Source: Alphaproteobacteria bacterium (GTDB taxonomy: Bacteria; Pseudomonadota; Alphaproteobacteria; UBA9219; RGZA01). From it: DNA of 64,000 nucleotides. Numbering within the stretch: the stretch's first letter is position 1; every line of letters begins with the position of its first letter. The stretch lies in NCBI GenBank assembly GCA_021732145.1, contig JAKFVN010000002.1:1-64000 (forward strand), given 5' to 3'. The translations under genes were made by a program, and so were the position numbers. Below, one piece after another: positions 42,422 through 51,365 of the stretch. The notes beneath the pieces are model-generated. The model made no database searches, was not told the origin of the DNA, and saw only the letters and a list, made by a program, of their open reading frames with translations.

Positions 42422-42886
42422 ATGGACGCGATTACTGAACCAGCACCCATTTCCTTCAGCATCAATGCGCAATACATCAAGGATTTATCCTTTGAAGGCC
42501 CGGCGCATCCCGGCGATGTGATCAGCCCCAACCCGCCAAAAATTGATGTGCAGGTTTCCGCCGAAACGCGCCCGCTGGAACTGAACGTGTTTGAGGTAAC
42601 CTTGAAAACACGCGCAACCGCCACAGTAGAAAACAAGCATGCGTTTTTGATTGAGCTGGCCTATGCGGGCATTATTTCAACGCCACAGGGGCTTGATGAA
42701 AACGCGCTGAAATACTTGTTGCTCGTTGAAGTTGCGCGCCAATTATTCCCCTTTGCACGCAATATCATTGCGAATGCAACGCGCGATGGTGGCTTCCCGC
42801 CCTTGCTGTTGCAGCCCATTGATTTCAACGCGCTGTATAACCAGCAATTGCAGGGCGAAGCGCAGGCCGCGGCCGGCAACGCTTAA
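42422..42886 (+). CDS. secB: Protein-export chaperone SecB
   Basis: 154 aa. Typical of alphaproteobacterial SecB: FSINAQYIKDLSFEGP near the N-terminus, LELNVFEVTLKTRATAT, AYAGIIST, and the C-terminal ARNIIANATRDGGFPPLLLQ helix. It keeps preproteins unfolded for SecA. Position next to the Tim44-domain gene, coaE and the origin is usual for the group. Confidence 0.96.
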   Translation: MDAITEPAPISFSINAQYIKDLSFEGPAHPGDVISPNPPKIDVQVSAETRPLELNVFEVTLKTRATATVENKHAFLIELAYAGIISTPQGLDENALKYLLLVEVARQLFPFARNIIANATRDGGFPPLLLQPIDFNALYNQQLQGEAQAAAGNA

Positions 42887-42909
42887 CGGCCTGTCCCAGT
42901 TCGGATGGC

Positions 42910-43662
42910 CTAGAACTGTATGGCGTATTTCAGTTTCCATTTCAGCATGGTGTCTGGCGTGGCGGGCGTGGTGCCAAAGGTATAGACCAGTTCATAGCCC
43001 AGCTTTTGCGCCTTGTCGCCGCCGAACAATTCATCAAAGCCAAAATGGCCGGATACGGCAGGGCCGATGCCCAGCGACTGGTCGCGGAATGCGTTTTTCT
43101 TTTTGGTGTCGCCCAGTATTTCAACGCCGGGCTGGAATTGCGGCATCAGGTTGTATCTTGTTTGCCAGCGGTAGATAAAATTGATGCCGGGCTGCGCGGT
43201 ATCGCCAAGATCCTTTCTGACATACAGGTTCCCCGTATGTGAAAAACTGGCGATGTCCTTGCGTGCCAGGACGCCGAAGGTTATGTCATGGCTGCTATCG
43301 GATCGATTGGCGATGGTGAAATCATTATACAGCGCGGTATCCACGAAGAAGCCGTCCTTTGCGCTGGTTGTCTGCACGATATTTTCAAAGCGCGTGCGAC
43401 GATAGGTAAGGTCGCCCTTTTTATCCTCATCCGTCACCAGTTCAAACTTGGTCTTCCAGCGATCCGTCACGCCATAGGCAACGGTGTATTCAAATTCCTC
43501 GAAATGATTCTTGGGAAGCCTGGAACCGGATTGATAGCGTCCCTTTTGCTCGATTTCCAAAAGCCCTTTCTCCACATTCGGGGCTTTTACCGTCTCGCCA
43601 GCAAAGGCGGGCGCGGCAATCAGCAGCAACAAGACAATAAAAATGCAATAGAATGGTTTCAT
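42910..43662 (-). CDS. Outer-membrane beta-barrel protein
   Basis: 250 aa from ATG 43662 (MKPFYCIFIVLLLLIAAPAFAGE), with a signal peptide cleaved after AFA. The remainder consists of alternating amphipathic strands (FEYTVAYGVTDRWKTKFELV, LYNDFTIAN, FGVLARKDIASFS) and ends in LKYAIQF, the terminal Phe expected for BAM recognition. About 12 strands could be drawn. Cargo or function unknown. The start further upstream is not supported. Confidence 0.78.
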   Translation of the reverse strand: MKPFYCIFIVLLLLIAAPAFAGETVKAPNVEKGLLEIEQKGRYQSGSRLPKNHFEEFEYTVAYGVTDRWKTKFELVTDEDKKGDLTYRRTRFENIVQTTSAKDGFFVDTALYNDFTIANRSDSSHDITFGVLARKDIASFSHTGNLYVRKDLGDTAQPGINFIYRWQTRYNLMPQFQPGVEILGDTKKKNAFRDQSLGIGPAVSGHFGFDELFGGDKAQKLGYELVYTFGTTPATPDTMLKWKLKYAIQF

Positions 43663-43715
43663 CGGTAACCTTGGCGTGAGTGAAAGCAAGAACCCACCAC
43701 AATGCACTTAAATGG

Positions 43716-44315
43716 TCAACCAAGCTTTTGCTGCGTCCTTATAAATGCCCTTAACCGGGCAAAAGTGACGGCCTTGCCAATGCCGGTTGGAACAACCATA
43801 TCCGCACGTTTACGTTTTATGGCATCGGGCATCTGGCGCGATAAAATCGCCATTAACTTGTGCGCATTCATGCCCTTGCGCGCCATGACGCGCTGCTTTT
43901 GAATAAAGGCAGGCGCTGAAACCACCATTACCGCGTCAACGCGCCTGTCGCCGCCGGTTTCATACAACAGCGGAATATCAAGTACCGCAATGCGCCTGCG
44001 CTGCGCGCGGCAACGCTTCAAGAAGGCGCGCTCGCTGGATTGCACCATCGGATGCAAAATCGCCTCCAATCTTTTCAAAAGCCGTGCATCTTCAAACACT
44101 GCCGCGCCAAGCACCGCGCGGTTGATGGCATTGGTTTTCTTATCATGCGCGGCTGCATGCAGCCTGGCGACGGCGGCAACCGCCTTGCCATTCGAGCCAA
44201 GCAGGGCGTGCACCACTTCATCCGAGCAATGCACGGGGATGCGCATGCGCCGCAACATGCGTGACGCGGTGCTTTTTCCCATTCCAATCGAACCGGTAAG
44301 GCCCAAAATGCGCAT
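43716..44315 (-). CDS. coaE: Dephospho-CoA kinase
   Basis: Final step of CoA synthesis. P-loop LGLTGSIGMGKST begins the protein; HCSDEVVHALL (with the DxD-like acidic residues replaced by SDE) and LDIPLLYETGGD follow, and IQKQRVMARKGMN is the usual lid. 199 aa. It is rich in Arg and Lys at the C-terminus. Divergent from the 44412 gene. Confidence 0.93.
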   Translation of the reverse strand: MRILGLTGSIGMGKSTASRMLRRMRIPVHCSDEVVHALLGSNGKAVAAVARLHAAAHDKKTNAINRAVLGAAVFEDARLLKRLEAILHPMVQSSERAFLKRCRAQRRRIAVLDIPLLYETGGDRRVDAVMVVSAPAFIQKQRVMARKGMNAHKLMAILSRQMPDAIKRKRADMVVPTGIGKAVTFARLRAFIRTQQKLG

Positions 44316-44411
44316 TAATTTTCCCCAAATTGATGAAACTATGTTAGCCTTTAAAACCTTGTATAATCAAACGATATTAAGGCATGACCCATTTTAAACG
44401 ACGGCTATTCC

Positions 44412-44963
44412 ATGACGGCACCCATCGATAACATCCTGCTCCATGCGCAGCTTGCCAAGGTGCCAATGTGCGGCGAATTGGAAGAAGCGGTTGCGGGCCT
44501 TAGCCGAATTTCCCCGTCGGCGGTGATGAAATGCCCGTCGGAATATCTAAGCGCCGTTGCGAATGTGGTGGATGCGGATATCCGCCAAGCCATTGAAGAA
44601 AGCCAGCAGCCCGATAGCGTTTTACGCGCCAAGCGCGCATTGCTGATGGAATACCTGCGCGAGCGCAAGAGCCGCCCGGAAGATTGCGGTGAATTCTTAC
44701 AGGATGTGACAAGGCTGATTACCAATGTGCAGCGCCTATGGCTGAAGCTGGCCGCCGAAGTTCCACGCACGCGTATTTTCCAGATTGCGCCGCAATTTCC
44801 GGAACTGGTATTACCCATGAGCTTTGGGATGAAGTTTTACTTTGCGCATGAAACCATCGACCCGAATTTGGTGACGGTATTGCGTTCTGCCGCGCAATCG
44901 CCGGAAGAAGCGATGCGCCTTCGCCGCACGCCAAGCCCGCACGAGCATATTCATTTACAGTAA
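44412..44963 (+). CDS. Unknown helical protein
   Basis: 183 aa, soluble and mainly helical. Not recognised. A few segments look conserved (VPMCGELEEAVAGLSRISP, MSFGMKFYFAHETIDPN), and the length and codon use are consistent with a native gene. It is convergent with aroE, the two stops abutting. Confidence 0.55.
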   Translation: MTAPIDNILLHAQLAKVPMCGELEEAVAGLSRISPSAVMKCPSEYLSAVANVVDADIRQAIEESQQPDSVLRAKRALLMEYLRERKSRPEDCGEFLQDVTRLITNVQRLWLKLAAEVPRTRIFQIAPQFPELVLPMSFGMKFYFAHETIDPNLVTVLRSAAQSPEEAMRLRRTPSPHEHIHLQ

Positions 44964-45848
44964 TTATTCGGGTATCTTGGCGTTCATGATATCGGTCATG
45001 AGCAGCAGGCGCGCAGTGTCATCGACCACGGGTTTCACGCCGTACCACGCCTCGAAGCCCGGCACCGCCTGATGCAGCAGCATGCCAAGGCCATCCATAA
45101 TCGCGTGACCGCGGCGTTTTGCCTCCAGCAATAATGGCGTATGCAATGGCGTGTAGACCAAATCCGTCACCAGCGCATTATCATCCAGCGCGCGCAAATC
45201 CACATCCAGGGCCGGCTGGCCCTGCATGCCTTGCGTAGTGGTATTCACCAGCAATGCGCAATCCTTCATCGCATCGTCGCGGTCTTGCCATGCAACAGGC
45301 GTGATTTTCTTCACATGCGGCTGCATTTCCCTGGAAAGCGTTATGGCGCGGTCATTGGTACGGTTGGTTAAGCGGATTTCACCGCACCCGGCTTCCGATA
45401 ACGCAATAATCACCGCGCGTGATGCACCGCCCGCGCCAACGACCAAGGCCGGCTTTTTCTTTTGCCACGCCTTGCCCGCACCTTCCAGATTGGCGGTAAA
45501 GCCATAAACATCCGTATTGCTGCCAGCCAGGCTTCCCTTCTCGCCAACGACCACCGTGTTAATCGCGCCAACTTTTTTGGCGAGTTCATCCACCGTATCA
45601 ACCAGCTGAATGGCGTTTTCTTTATGCGGCACGGTTATGTTGCAGCCAGCAAAACCGAGCGGCGCAAGGGAGCGAAGCGCGGATGGCAACCCCAGCGGGT
45701 CAACCGCCATCGGGACATAGGCGCCATCAATCTGATAGCGGCGCAGCCAGTAATTATGGAGCAGGGGCGAACGCGAATGCGCAACGGGAAACCCCATTAC
45801 GCCTGCGATTTTTGCCTTACCGGTAATGCTGTAATCGTTCTTATCCAT
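44964..45848 (-). CDS. aroE: Shikimate dehydrogenase
   Basis: NADP-dependent reduction of 3-dehydroshikimate. VMGFPVAHSRSPLLHNYWL binds shikimate (SxS), NITVPHKENAI carries the catalytic Lys, and the nucleotide loop is VVGAGGASRAVIIAL. 294 aa. The neighbourhood maf-aroE-coaE-dnaQ is usual near alphaproteobacterial origins; here dnaQ is elsewhere (12.4 kb). Confidence 0.95.
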   Translation of the reverse strand: MDKNDYSITGKAKIAGVMGFPVAHSRSPLLHNYWLRRYQIDGAYVPMAVDPLGLPSALRSLAPLGFAGCNITVPHKENAIQLVDTVDELAKKVGAINTVVVGEKGSLAGSNTDVYGFTANLEGAGKAWQKKKPALVVGAGGASRAVIIALSEAGCGEIRLTNRTNDRAITLSREMQPHVKKITPVAWQDRDDAMKDCALLVNTTTQGMQGQPALDVDLRALDDNALVTDLVYTPLHTPLLLEAKRRGHAIMDGLGMLLHQAVPGFEAWYGVKPVVDDTARLLLMTDIMNAKIPE

Positions 45849-46007
45849 AATACGGCCGCATGGTCTCTTTGCCTGAAGGAAGCTAGCACTAAAAAACTAC
45901 ATATACACGCTATACTGCTTGGTCACTTAAATGAATTGACTCCTCCATACTATAGACGCATTGTTCGTACCACAAAAATACCGCTTTTACCTGACGATGG
46001 GGGTTTC

Positions 46008-46469
46008 ATGAGGAAAATCAAGATCGCAGTATTGTTCGTGATGGCACTGATGCTTAATGCTTGTGCAAATACTGCCGAGGAACACCGCGCCGCCGTAAGC
46101 AACCAAGATAAAGATAGGCTGACAGTAGGAACGGCCCAACGTGAAATCCACAAAGGCATGACTTCAGAACAGGTTGCTGAGGTTCTTGGTTCGCCCAACA
46201 TGGTTACAACGGATGAGTCGCGCCGCGAAAGCTGGATCTATGACAAAATCTCAACGGAAAAGGTTTATTCAACCTCATCCGGGGGTCTGGGCCTTATTTT
46301 TGGCGGTGCTGGCGGTATCGATGGTGGCGGCTTGCTTGGCGGGATTGGCGGCAGCCAGCGCAATGGTTCTGGCGCGGTAAGCACAACCCAGCGCACGCTG
46401 ACAATCATCGTGAAGTTTGATAACCGTCAGCGCGTGCGTGATTACGCCTATCGCAGCTCAAGTTTCTAG
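46008..46469 (+). CDS. SmpA/OmlA (BamE-like) lipoprotein
   Basis: 153 aa from ATG 46008. The lipoprotein signal ends MLNAC (Cys19). The domain starts GTAQREIHKGMTSEQVAEVLGSP and continues with SWIYDKISTEKVY, as in SmpA/OmlA-type outer-membrane lipoproteins. A Gly-rich loop (about residues 96-122) and a C-terminal strand RTLTIIVKFDNRQRV finish it. It heads three lipoprotein genes in a row. Confidence 0.82.
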   Translation: MRKIKIAVLFVMALMLNACANTAEEHRAAVSNQDKDRLTVGTAQREIHKGMTSEQVAEVLGSPNMVTTDESRRESWIYDKISTEKVYSTSSGGLGLIFGGAGGIDGGGLLGGIGGSQRNGSGAVSTTQRTLTIIVKFDNRQRVRDYAYRSSSF

Positions 46470-46478
46470 GGGCCTTGC

Positions 46479-47006
46479 ATGAACATATCCTTGCGCATCA
46501 TCCTGCTTGGACTTCTTGTTGCTGTAGCCGGCTGCCAGCAGACAGTTCCAAAAGATGCCTTGCAGCTAAAGCAAGAAAGCTTGCAGGATCGTCAATCACA
46601 GACCCGCCGTTTTGACACAAAAGATGAAAGAAAGCTGCTGCGGGCGGGCGCGCAAGTACTTCAAGACCTTGGGTACACTCTGGAAGAGAGCTCTACGGAT
46701 GTAGGGGTTGTCGTTGGGTCAAAAGACCGTGATGCCACCGAAGCCGGACAGGTTGTTGGGGCAGTGGTCATGGCTGCAATGTTTGGCGTTGCAACACCGA
46801 TTGACGAAAAGCAGAAAATCCGTGTCAGCCTTGTAACCAAAAGCGCCGGAAAAAAAGCTACATCCTTGCGGGTTACGTTCCAACGTGTTGTATGGAATAC
46901 CAAAGGCGAGATTTCAAAAACGGAAGGCCTGAACGACCCGAAAATGTACCAGGATTTTTTTGACAAGCTGTCCCAATCGGTTTTCCTAACCGGTCACGAA
47001 ATCTAG
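46479..47006 (+). CDS. Lipoprotein, paralogue of the next gene
   Basis: 175 aa, signal ending AVAGC (Cys19). Shares with the next gene the pattern RRFDTKDERKLLRAGAQVLQ and the end FFDKLSQSVFLTGHE. A hydrophobic segment (VVGAVVMAAMFGVA, about residues 90-105) might be membrane-associated. Not recognised outside this pair. Starts 10 bp after the SmpA-like gene. Confidence 0.72.
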   Translation: MNISLRIILLGLLVAVAGCQQTVPKDALQLKQESLQDRQSQTRRFDTKDERKLLRAGAQVLQDLGYTLEESSTDVGVVVGSKDRDATEAGQVVGAVVMAAMFGVATPIDEKQKIRVSLVTKSAGKKATSLRVTFQRVVWNTKGEISKTEGLNDPKMYQDFFDKLSQSVFLTGHEI

Positions 47007-47022
47007 AAAAGGCTGAACCATC

Positions 47023-47451
47023 ATGAAAAAACCGCTCTTTCGCACTCTGGTGCTTGCATTCACCGCATTGCTGTTTTCCGGTTGCCAGACCGATAGCCGC
47101 GAACAGGCCTTGAGCACATCGCAAAGCCAGGTTGCCCTGCGTTCCATGCAAAGCCGCGCCTTTGATACGCGTGATACAAAGAAAATGCTGCGGACTGTTA
47201 TCGCAACGTTGCAGGATCTCAGCTTTGTAATCGATAAGGCGGATGGAACGCTGGGCACGGTCAGCGCAACAAAACTTGACGGGTACTCCATGCGCATGAC
47301 GGTGAGCGTGCGTGACCGTGGGAAATCACAGCTTATTGTCCGCGCCAGCGCCCAATACAATATTACAGCAATCGAAGACCCGCAACCCTATCAGCAATTC
47401 TTCACCGCCCTGGAAAAAGCGCTTTTCCTGACTGCGCATGAGGTAGACTAG
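47023..47451 (+). CDS. Lipoprotein, paralogue of the preceding gene
   Basis: 142 aa, signal ending LLFSGC (Cys21). Shared segments with its neighbour: SRAFDTRDTKKMLRTVIATL, LQDLSF, and FFTALEKALFLTAHE. It lacks the hydrophobic insert of the preceding protein. The two are a tandem duplication of an unassigned outer-membrane or periplasmic lipoprotein. It is convergent with maf. Confidence 0.72.
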   Translation: MKKPLFRTLVLAFTALLFSGCQTDSREQALSTSQSQVALRSMQSRAFDTRDTKKMLRTVIATLQDLSFVIDKADGTLGTVSATKLDGYSMRMTVSVRDRGKSQLIVRASAQYNITAIEDPQPYQQFFTALEKALFLTAHEVD

Positions 47452-47453
47452 TT

Positions 47454-48092
47454 TCAGCGCAGGAGAATGCCCTGTTCGCGAAGCGCTTCCAAAAACGCCA
47501 TCAGCGGCAGGCCCAATACAACAAAGTGGTCACCTTCCACTTTTTCAAACAACTGGCTGCCAAGACCTTCCAACGCATAACAGCCCACGCTGCCCAGCAA
47601 GCGTTCACCCATTTGCGCAATATAGGCATTGATGAAATCGGGTGACAGCGTGCGCATATGCAGGGTTGCGATTTCGGTTTTTTGCCATACCGCCTTGCCA
47701 TCGCGCAGCAGCACGGCGGCAGAAATAAGCTGATGTTTTTTACCCGACAATAAATTCAACTGGCTGCGCGCGATTTTCACATCACCCGCTTTATCCAGCC
47801 AATGTCCTTCGCATTCCAGCATCTGGTCACATCCCAGCACCAGCATGCCTTTGCGTTCCGCGCTTATTTTCTTTGCCTTGGCAAGCGCAAGCGCTTCAGC
47901 GGTTGCCAAAATACTTGCGCCCTCCGCCTTGCTGATTTTCTTGATGCTGTCTTCATCAACATCGGATGCATCGGCAATAAAATCGAGGCCCGCATTTTTA
48001 AGCATCGCTCTGCGCGTCTGGCTGCCGGATGCCAGGACAAAGAGTTCGCGTTGCCAAAGATTATCTTGCTGGGCTGAATGGTTTTGCTGCAT
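47454..48092 (-). CDS. maf: Maf-family nucleotide pyrophosphatase
   Basis: Hydrolyses non-canonical or modified nucleoside triphosphates. N-terminal signature LASGSQTRRAMLKNAGLDF with the S-x-R/R; LVLGCDQMLEC has the catalytic Asp-Gln; and LSGKKHQLISA the Lys. 212 aa. Pair with ppsR, 3 bp apart, next to the origin, as in other alphaproteobacteria. Confidence 0.95.
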   Translation of the reverse strand: MQQNHSAQQDNLWQRELFVLASGSQTRRAMLKNAGLDFIADASDVDEDSIKKISKAEGASILATAEALALAKAKKISAERKGMLVLGCDQMLECEGHWLDKAGDVKIARSQLNLLSGKKHQLISAAVLLRDGKAVWQKTEIATLHMRTLSPDFINAYIAQMGERLLGSVGCYALEGLGSQLFEKVEGDHFVVLGLPLMAFLEALREQGILLR

Positions 48093-48095
48093 GGA

Positions 48096-48944
48096 TTAAT
48101 GCTCCTTCAGGCGCTTCTTGTTCAAAAGAATAAGAATTTCAGCGGATGTTTCTTCAATCGAACGGCGCGATACGTCAATCACCGGCCAGCCGCGCTTGGA
48201 ATAAAGACGGCGCGCTTGCAATACTTCTTCTTCCACCGCATCTTCATTGATGTAATCGGTTTCGCCTGTTTCATGCAGGAATCTAAGGCGATTGCGGCGG
48301 ATATCAATCAGGCTTCCCGCATCACGCGTGAGGCCGATAATCAGCGGCGTTGATAAATCCTGCAAGACATCGGGCGGTTCCACGTCTTTGACCAATGGGA
48401 TATTGGCAGCAAAAATGCCGCGATTGGCAAGGTATAAGCAGGTTGGCGTTTTCGATGTCCGCGATACGCCCAGCAAGATGACATCGGCTTTATAAAGCTT
48501 ATCAAGCCCCTGGCCATCATCGCAGGCCAGCGCAAATTCCATCGCTTCAATGCGCGCGTAATAATCGGTATCGAGCATGTGCTGCCTGCCTGCTTCCTTG
48601 CGCGCGGTCTCGCCAAGATAGGCTGATAGCGCGCCCAACACCGGTTCGAGCACGGGAATGCAGGGGATTTGCAACGCGCGGCAATGCTCCAGCAATTTGC
48701 GGCGCGGCCCTTCATGAATAACGGTGAACAAGACAATGCCCGGCTTTTGCGAGATGCCTTCCAGCACCATGTCCATCTGGCGTTCATGACGGATGAGCGA
48801 CCAGATGTGCTGATCCGCTTCCATGTCTTCAAATTGCGCAACGCATGCGCGCGCGACGTGATTCAATGTCTCCCCCGTTGAATCCGAGACCAGATGGAGG
48901 TGAAAGACTTTTTTTTGCTTGTCGTCTTTTTGGTTTTCCGGCAT
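48096..48944 (-). CDS. ppsR: PEP synthase/pyruvate-phosphate dikinase regulatory protein (PpsR, DUF299)
   Basis: Bifunctional kinase/pyrophosphorylase of the RP001/DUF299 family. FHLHLVSDSTGETLNHVARA begins the fold; the P-loop-like ILLGVSRTSKTPTCLYLANRG and the QDLSTPLIIGLTRDAGSL segment are typical. 282 aa. In Caulobacter and Rickettsia the homologue (RP001) borders the replication origin opposite hemE, exactly as here. There is no PEP synthase or PPDK gene in this window. Confidence 0.95.
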   Translation of the reverse strand: MPENQKDDKQKKVFHLHLVSDSTGETLNHVARACVAQFEDMEADQHIWSLIRHERQMDMVLEGISQKPGIVLFTVIHEGPRRKLLEHCRALQIPCIPVLEPVLGALSAYLGETARKEAGRQHMLDTDYYARIEAMEFALACDDGQGLDKLYKADVILLGVSRTSKTPTCLYLANRGIFAANIPLVKDVEPPDVLQDLSTPLIIGLTRDAGSLIDIRRNRLRFLHETGETDYINEDAVEEEVLQARRLYSKRGWPVIDVSRRSIEETSAEILILLNKKRLKEH

Positions 48945-49341
48945 TTATTTTTCTTTGCTATTCCTGTTTTAAATTATTCACATTTTTACTCACGGTGCAT
49001 GTGAAGGGATTCCGCGTAACTAAAAAAATTCCTGAAACCATTTTTTTGGCATCGCTTCTCGTTTTTGTTCCGCCGCTTCATGCATTCTGTATAAAAACTA
49101 TAAAGCGTTTTGGCAAAGCATGGTTTCTTTTTTTAAGCGTTGCTTTTCCTCTGACTTATCCACGCCGAATTAGCGGCGGTTTCCTTTCAAAAACGATTAT
49201 TTTATGGGGTTTTTATAGGATTATTCACATGCGGCATTTTGCATGCCCATCATGGTCATGAAATCATGGATAAACTGTGGGAAACCCTGTATCACCGTTA
49301 TTCACAGCCATCTACTATCTACTTCTATAAAAATAAAACTA
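48945..49341. other. Probable chromosomal replication origin (oriC)
   Basis: A 397-bp AT-rich gap between divergent ppsR and hemE. It contains three perfect TTATTCACA nonamers (48974-48982, 49220-49228, 49297-49305) and TTATCCACG (49156-49164), with a further TGGATAA in reverse near 49266. These match the DnaA-box consensus TTATnCACA. The flanking genes are those known to border oriC in Caulobacter and Rickettsia. AT-rich runs (TTTTTAAGCG and similar) could serve as the unwinding region. No gene is seen in it; ORFs through it are without support. Confidence 0.85.
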
Positions 49342-50394
49342 ATGAAGAAGAATAAAAAACTTTTATCCATTCTGAAAAATGAACCTTCGACGCATACGCC
49401 GATCTGGCTCATGCGCCAGGCCGGGCGCTACCTTCCCGAATATCGTGACTTGCGTTCCCGCGCAGGTTCGTTTATGAACCTTTGCTTCAATCCTGAAATG
49501 GCCGCCGAAGTCACCTTGCAGCCGGTTCGCCGGTTCGGTGTTGATGGCGCGATTTTATTCTCTGACATCCTGGTGGTTCCATATGGCCTTGGTTACAAAC
49601 TTGATTTCATCGAAAACGAAGGACCTCAGCTTGAAACCGCGTCCGAAGACGATGCTTCAAACCGCCATGTTCCAAACAGATTGGCCGCGTTTGAAGCCGA
49701 AAGCTTTTTCAAGCGCACTGCGCCGATTTATGAAACTGTGCGCCGAAGTAAAGCCGCCCTCCCGCCTGATGTAACGATGATCGGTTTTGCAGGCTCGCCA
49801 TTCACGGTTGCCTGTTACATGCTGGGTGGAAAAGGCAAAGACGAATTTGTCACTGCCCGCCAAAAAGCCCAGGAAAACCCGAGGTTTTTCGCGCATATCC
49901 TTGAATGCCTGATAGATGCCACCAGCTTTTACTTGAAAGAGCAAATCAAGGCAGGCGCAGAAGTCGTGCAGCTTTTTGATAGCTGGTCAGGGTTGGTTCC
50001 AGCAGAGCAATTCGATGAATGGGTGATTGCCCCTACCACGAAAATCACCGCCGCGGTAAAGCAGGAATTTCCGGATATTCCCATTATCGGTTTTCCGCGC
50101 ATGGCGGGCGAAAAAATCGCACGCTACGCAGAGGCAACAAAGGTGGATGCTATATCACTTGACCAAACTGTGGATTTGAACTGGGCGCAAAAGAATGTAT
50201 CAGTGGCACTGCAAGGCAATCTTGACCCGGAACGGATGCTGGGCGAAAAGCAACCCATGCTGGCGGCGGCGGAGAAAATCATGCGCGACATGCAGCGCCC
50301 ATTCATTTTTAATTTGGGTCATGGATTAACGCCGCACGTGCCGCCTGAAAACGTCGCGGCACTGGTTGAATTTGTGCAAGGGTTTAAGAAATGA
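49342..50394 (+). CDS. hemE: Uroporphyrinogen decarboxylase
   Basis: Removes four acetate carboxyls of uroporphyrinogen III. The UroD signature PIWLMRQAGRYLPEYRDLR lies near the N-terminus; FSDILVVPYGLG holds the catalytic Asp; GFAGSPFTVACYMLGGKG and FNLGHGLTPHVPPENV follow. I choose ATG 49342 (MKKNKKLLSILKN); an upstream ATG at 49243 would put the N-terminus through the DnaA boxes. 350 aa. It overlaps hemH by 4 nt. Confidence 0.96.
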   Translation: MKKNKKLLSILKNEPSTHTPIWLMRQAGRYLPEYRDLRSRAGSFMNLCFNPEMAAEVTLQPVRRFGVDGAILFSDILVVPYGLGYKLDFIENEGPQLETASEDDASNRHVPNRLAAFEAESFFKRTAPIYETVRRSKAALPPDVTMIGFAGSPFTVACYMLGGKGKDEFVTARQKAQENPRFFAHILECLIDATSFYLKEQIKAGAEVVQLFDSWSGLVPAEQFDEWVIAPTTKITAAVKQEFPDIPIIGFPRMAGEKIARYAEATKVDAISLDQTVDLNWAQKNVSVALQGNLDPERMLGEKQPMLAAAEKIMRDMQRPFIFNLGHGLTPHVPPENVAALVEFVQGFKK

Positions 50395-51365
50395 AAACCG
50401 CAGTCATTCTTTTCAACCTTGGCGGCCCCGATAAGCTGGACAGCGTAAAGCCGTTTTTGCTCAATTTATTCAAGGATAAGGCCATTTTAAGCGTACCGTG
50501 GTTTATCCGCTATCCGCTGGCATTGCTTATTTCCACAAGCCGCGAAAAAGAAGCTAGGCATATTTATGCAGCGATTGGCGGCGGATCGCCGCTGTTGCCA
50601 AACACAATTGCGCAAGCCCAAGCTCTGGAAAAAAAACTTGGCACGAATTACAAAGTATTCACCGTGATGCGGTACTGGCACCCGTTTGCGAAAGATGTGG
50701 CCAAGGATGTGAAGGCCTATGTGCCGGACAAAATCATCTATCTGCCGCTTTACCCGCAATACTCCACCACCACTACAAAATCCTCATTCGAGGATTTTGA
50801 TAAATGTTTTTTTGGGCATAATGGCTCTGCGCCAAAAGGCGCAATCGCGACCACGCCATTTGTCACCAAAATTATTTCTTACGAAACCAATGCAGGCCTG
50901 GTGAATGCTTATGCCAAACTCATCAAGCCGATTTATGAGGATGTGAAGGCCAAGGCAGGAAAAGCGCCGCGTATTTTATTCTCCGCGCATGGCTTGCCGC
51001 AAAAAACCATTGATGCGGGCGACCCCTATCAGAAACAGGTCTATGCGACGTGCAAGGCCGTGGTTGCTGCATTGAACATCCCTGGCCTGGATTGGAAAAA
51101 CACCTTCCAGAGCCGCGTTGGCCCGTTGAAATGGATTGAACCCTACACCGATAAGGAAATTGAAGTGGCGGGCGGAGAAAAAATGCCGCTGCTCATTGTG
51201 CCCATCGCGTTTGTCAGCGAGCATTCCGAAACCTTGTATGAAATCGAGCAGCAATACCGCGAACTTGCCAAAGAAAAAGGCGTGTCGGTTTTTGCGCGCG
51301 TGCCCGCGGTTGCAACTCACCCTGACTTTATTGACGGGCTGGCGGAGCTGGTACGTAAGGCTTAA
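50391..51365 (+). CDS. hemH: Ferrochelatase
   Basis: Inserts iron into protoporphyrin IX. N-terminal VILFNLGGPDKLDSVKPFLLNL; MRYWHPFAKDV; LPLYPQYSTTTTKSS; the catalytic His in LFSAHGLPQKTID; and the Glu in FVSEHSETLYEIE. 324 aa. Start by ATGA overlap with hemE. A palindromic repeat appears in the segment coding GHNGSAPKGAIATT (about residues 142-155), where family members have a differing loop. Confidence 0.95.
   Translation: MKTAVILFNLGGPDKLDSVKPFLLNLFKDKAILSVPWFIRYPLALLISTSREKEARHIYAAIGGGSPLLPNTIAQAQALEKKLGTNYKVFTVMRYWHPFAKDVAKDVKAYVPDKIIYLPLYPQYSTTTTKSSFEDFDKCFFGHNGSAPKGAIATTPFVTKIISYETNAGLVNAYAKLIKPIYEDVKAKAGKAPRILFSAHGLPQKTIDAGDPYQKQVYATCKAVVAALNIPGLDWKNTFQSRVGPLKWIEPYTDKEIEVAGGEKMPLLIVPIAFVSEHSETLYEIEQQYRELAKEKGVSVFARVPAVATHPDFIDGLAELVRKA
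50821..50852 (-). repeat. Palindromic repeat in hemH, antisense orientation
   Basis: On the minus strand: CGCGATT, GCGCC-TTTT-GGCGC, AGAGCCAT. The inner stem and loop are the same as in the mnmG copy, but the element lies reversed with respect to hemH and so is read in another frame. Confidence 0.6.

Noticed and set aside
45462-46007. Upstream extension of the SmpA-like frame into aroE
   Set aside because: Antisense to aroE; the lipoprotein signal begins at 46008.
49243-49341. Upstream start for hemE at 49243
   Set aside because: It would add 33 unsupported residues and run through the DnaA-box cluster; the family-typical N-terminus begins at 49342.
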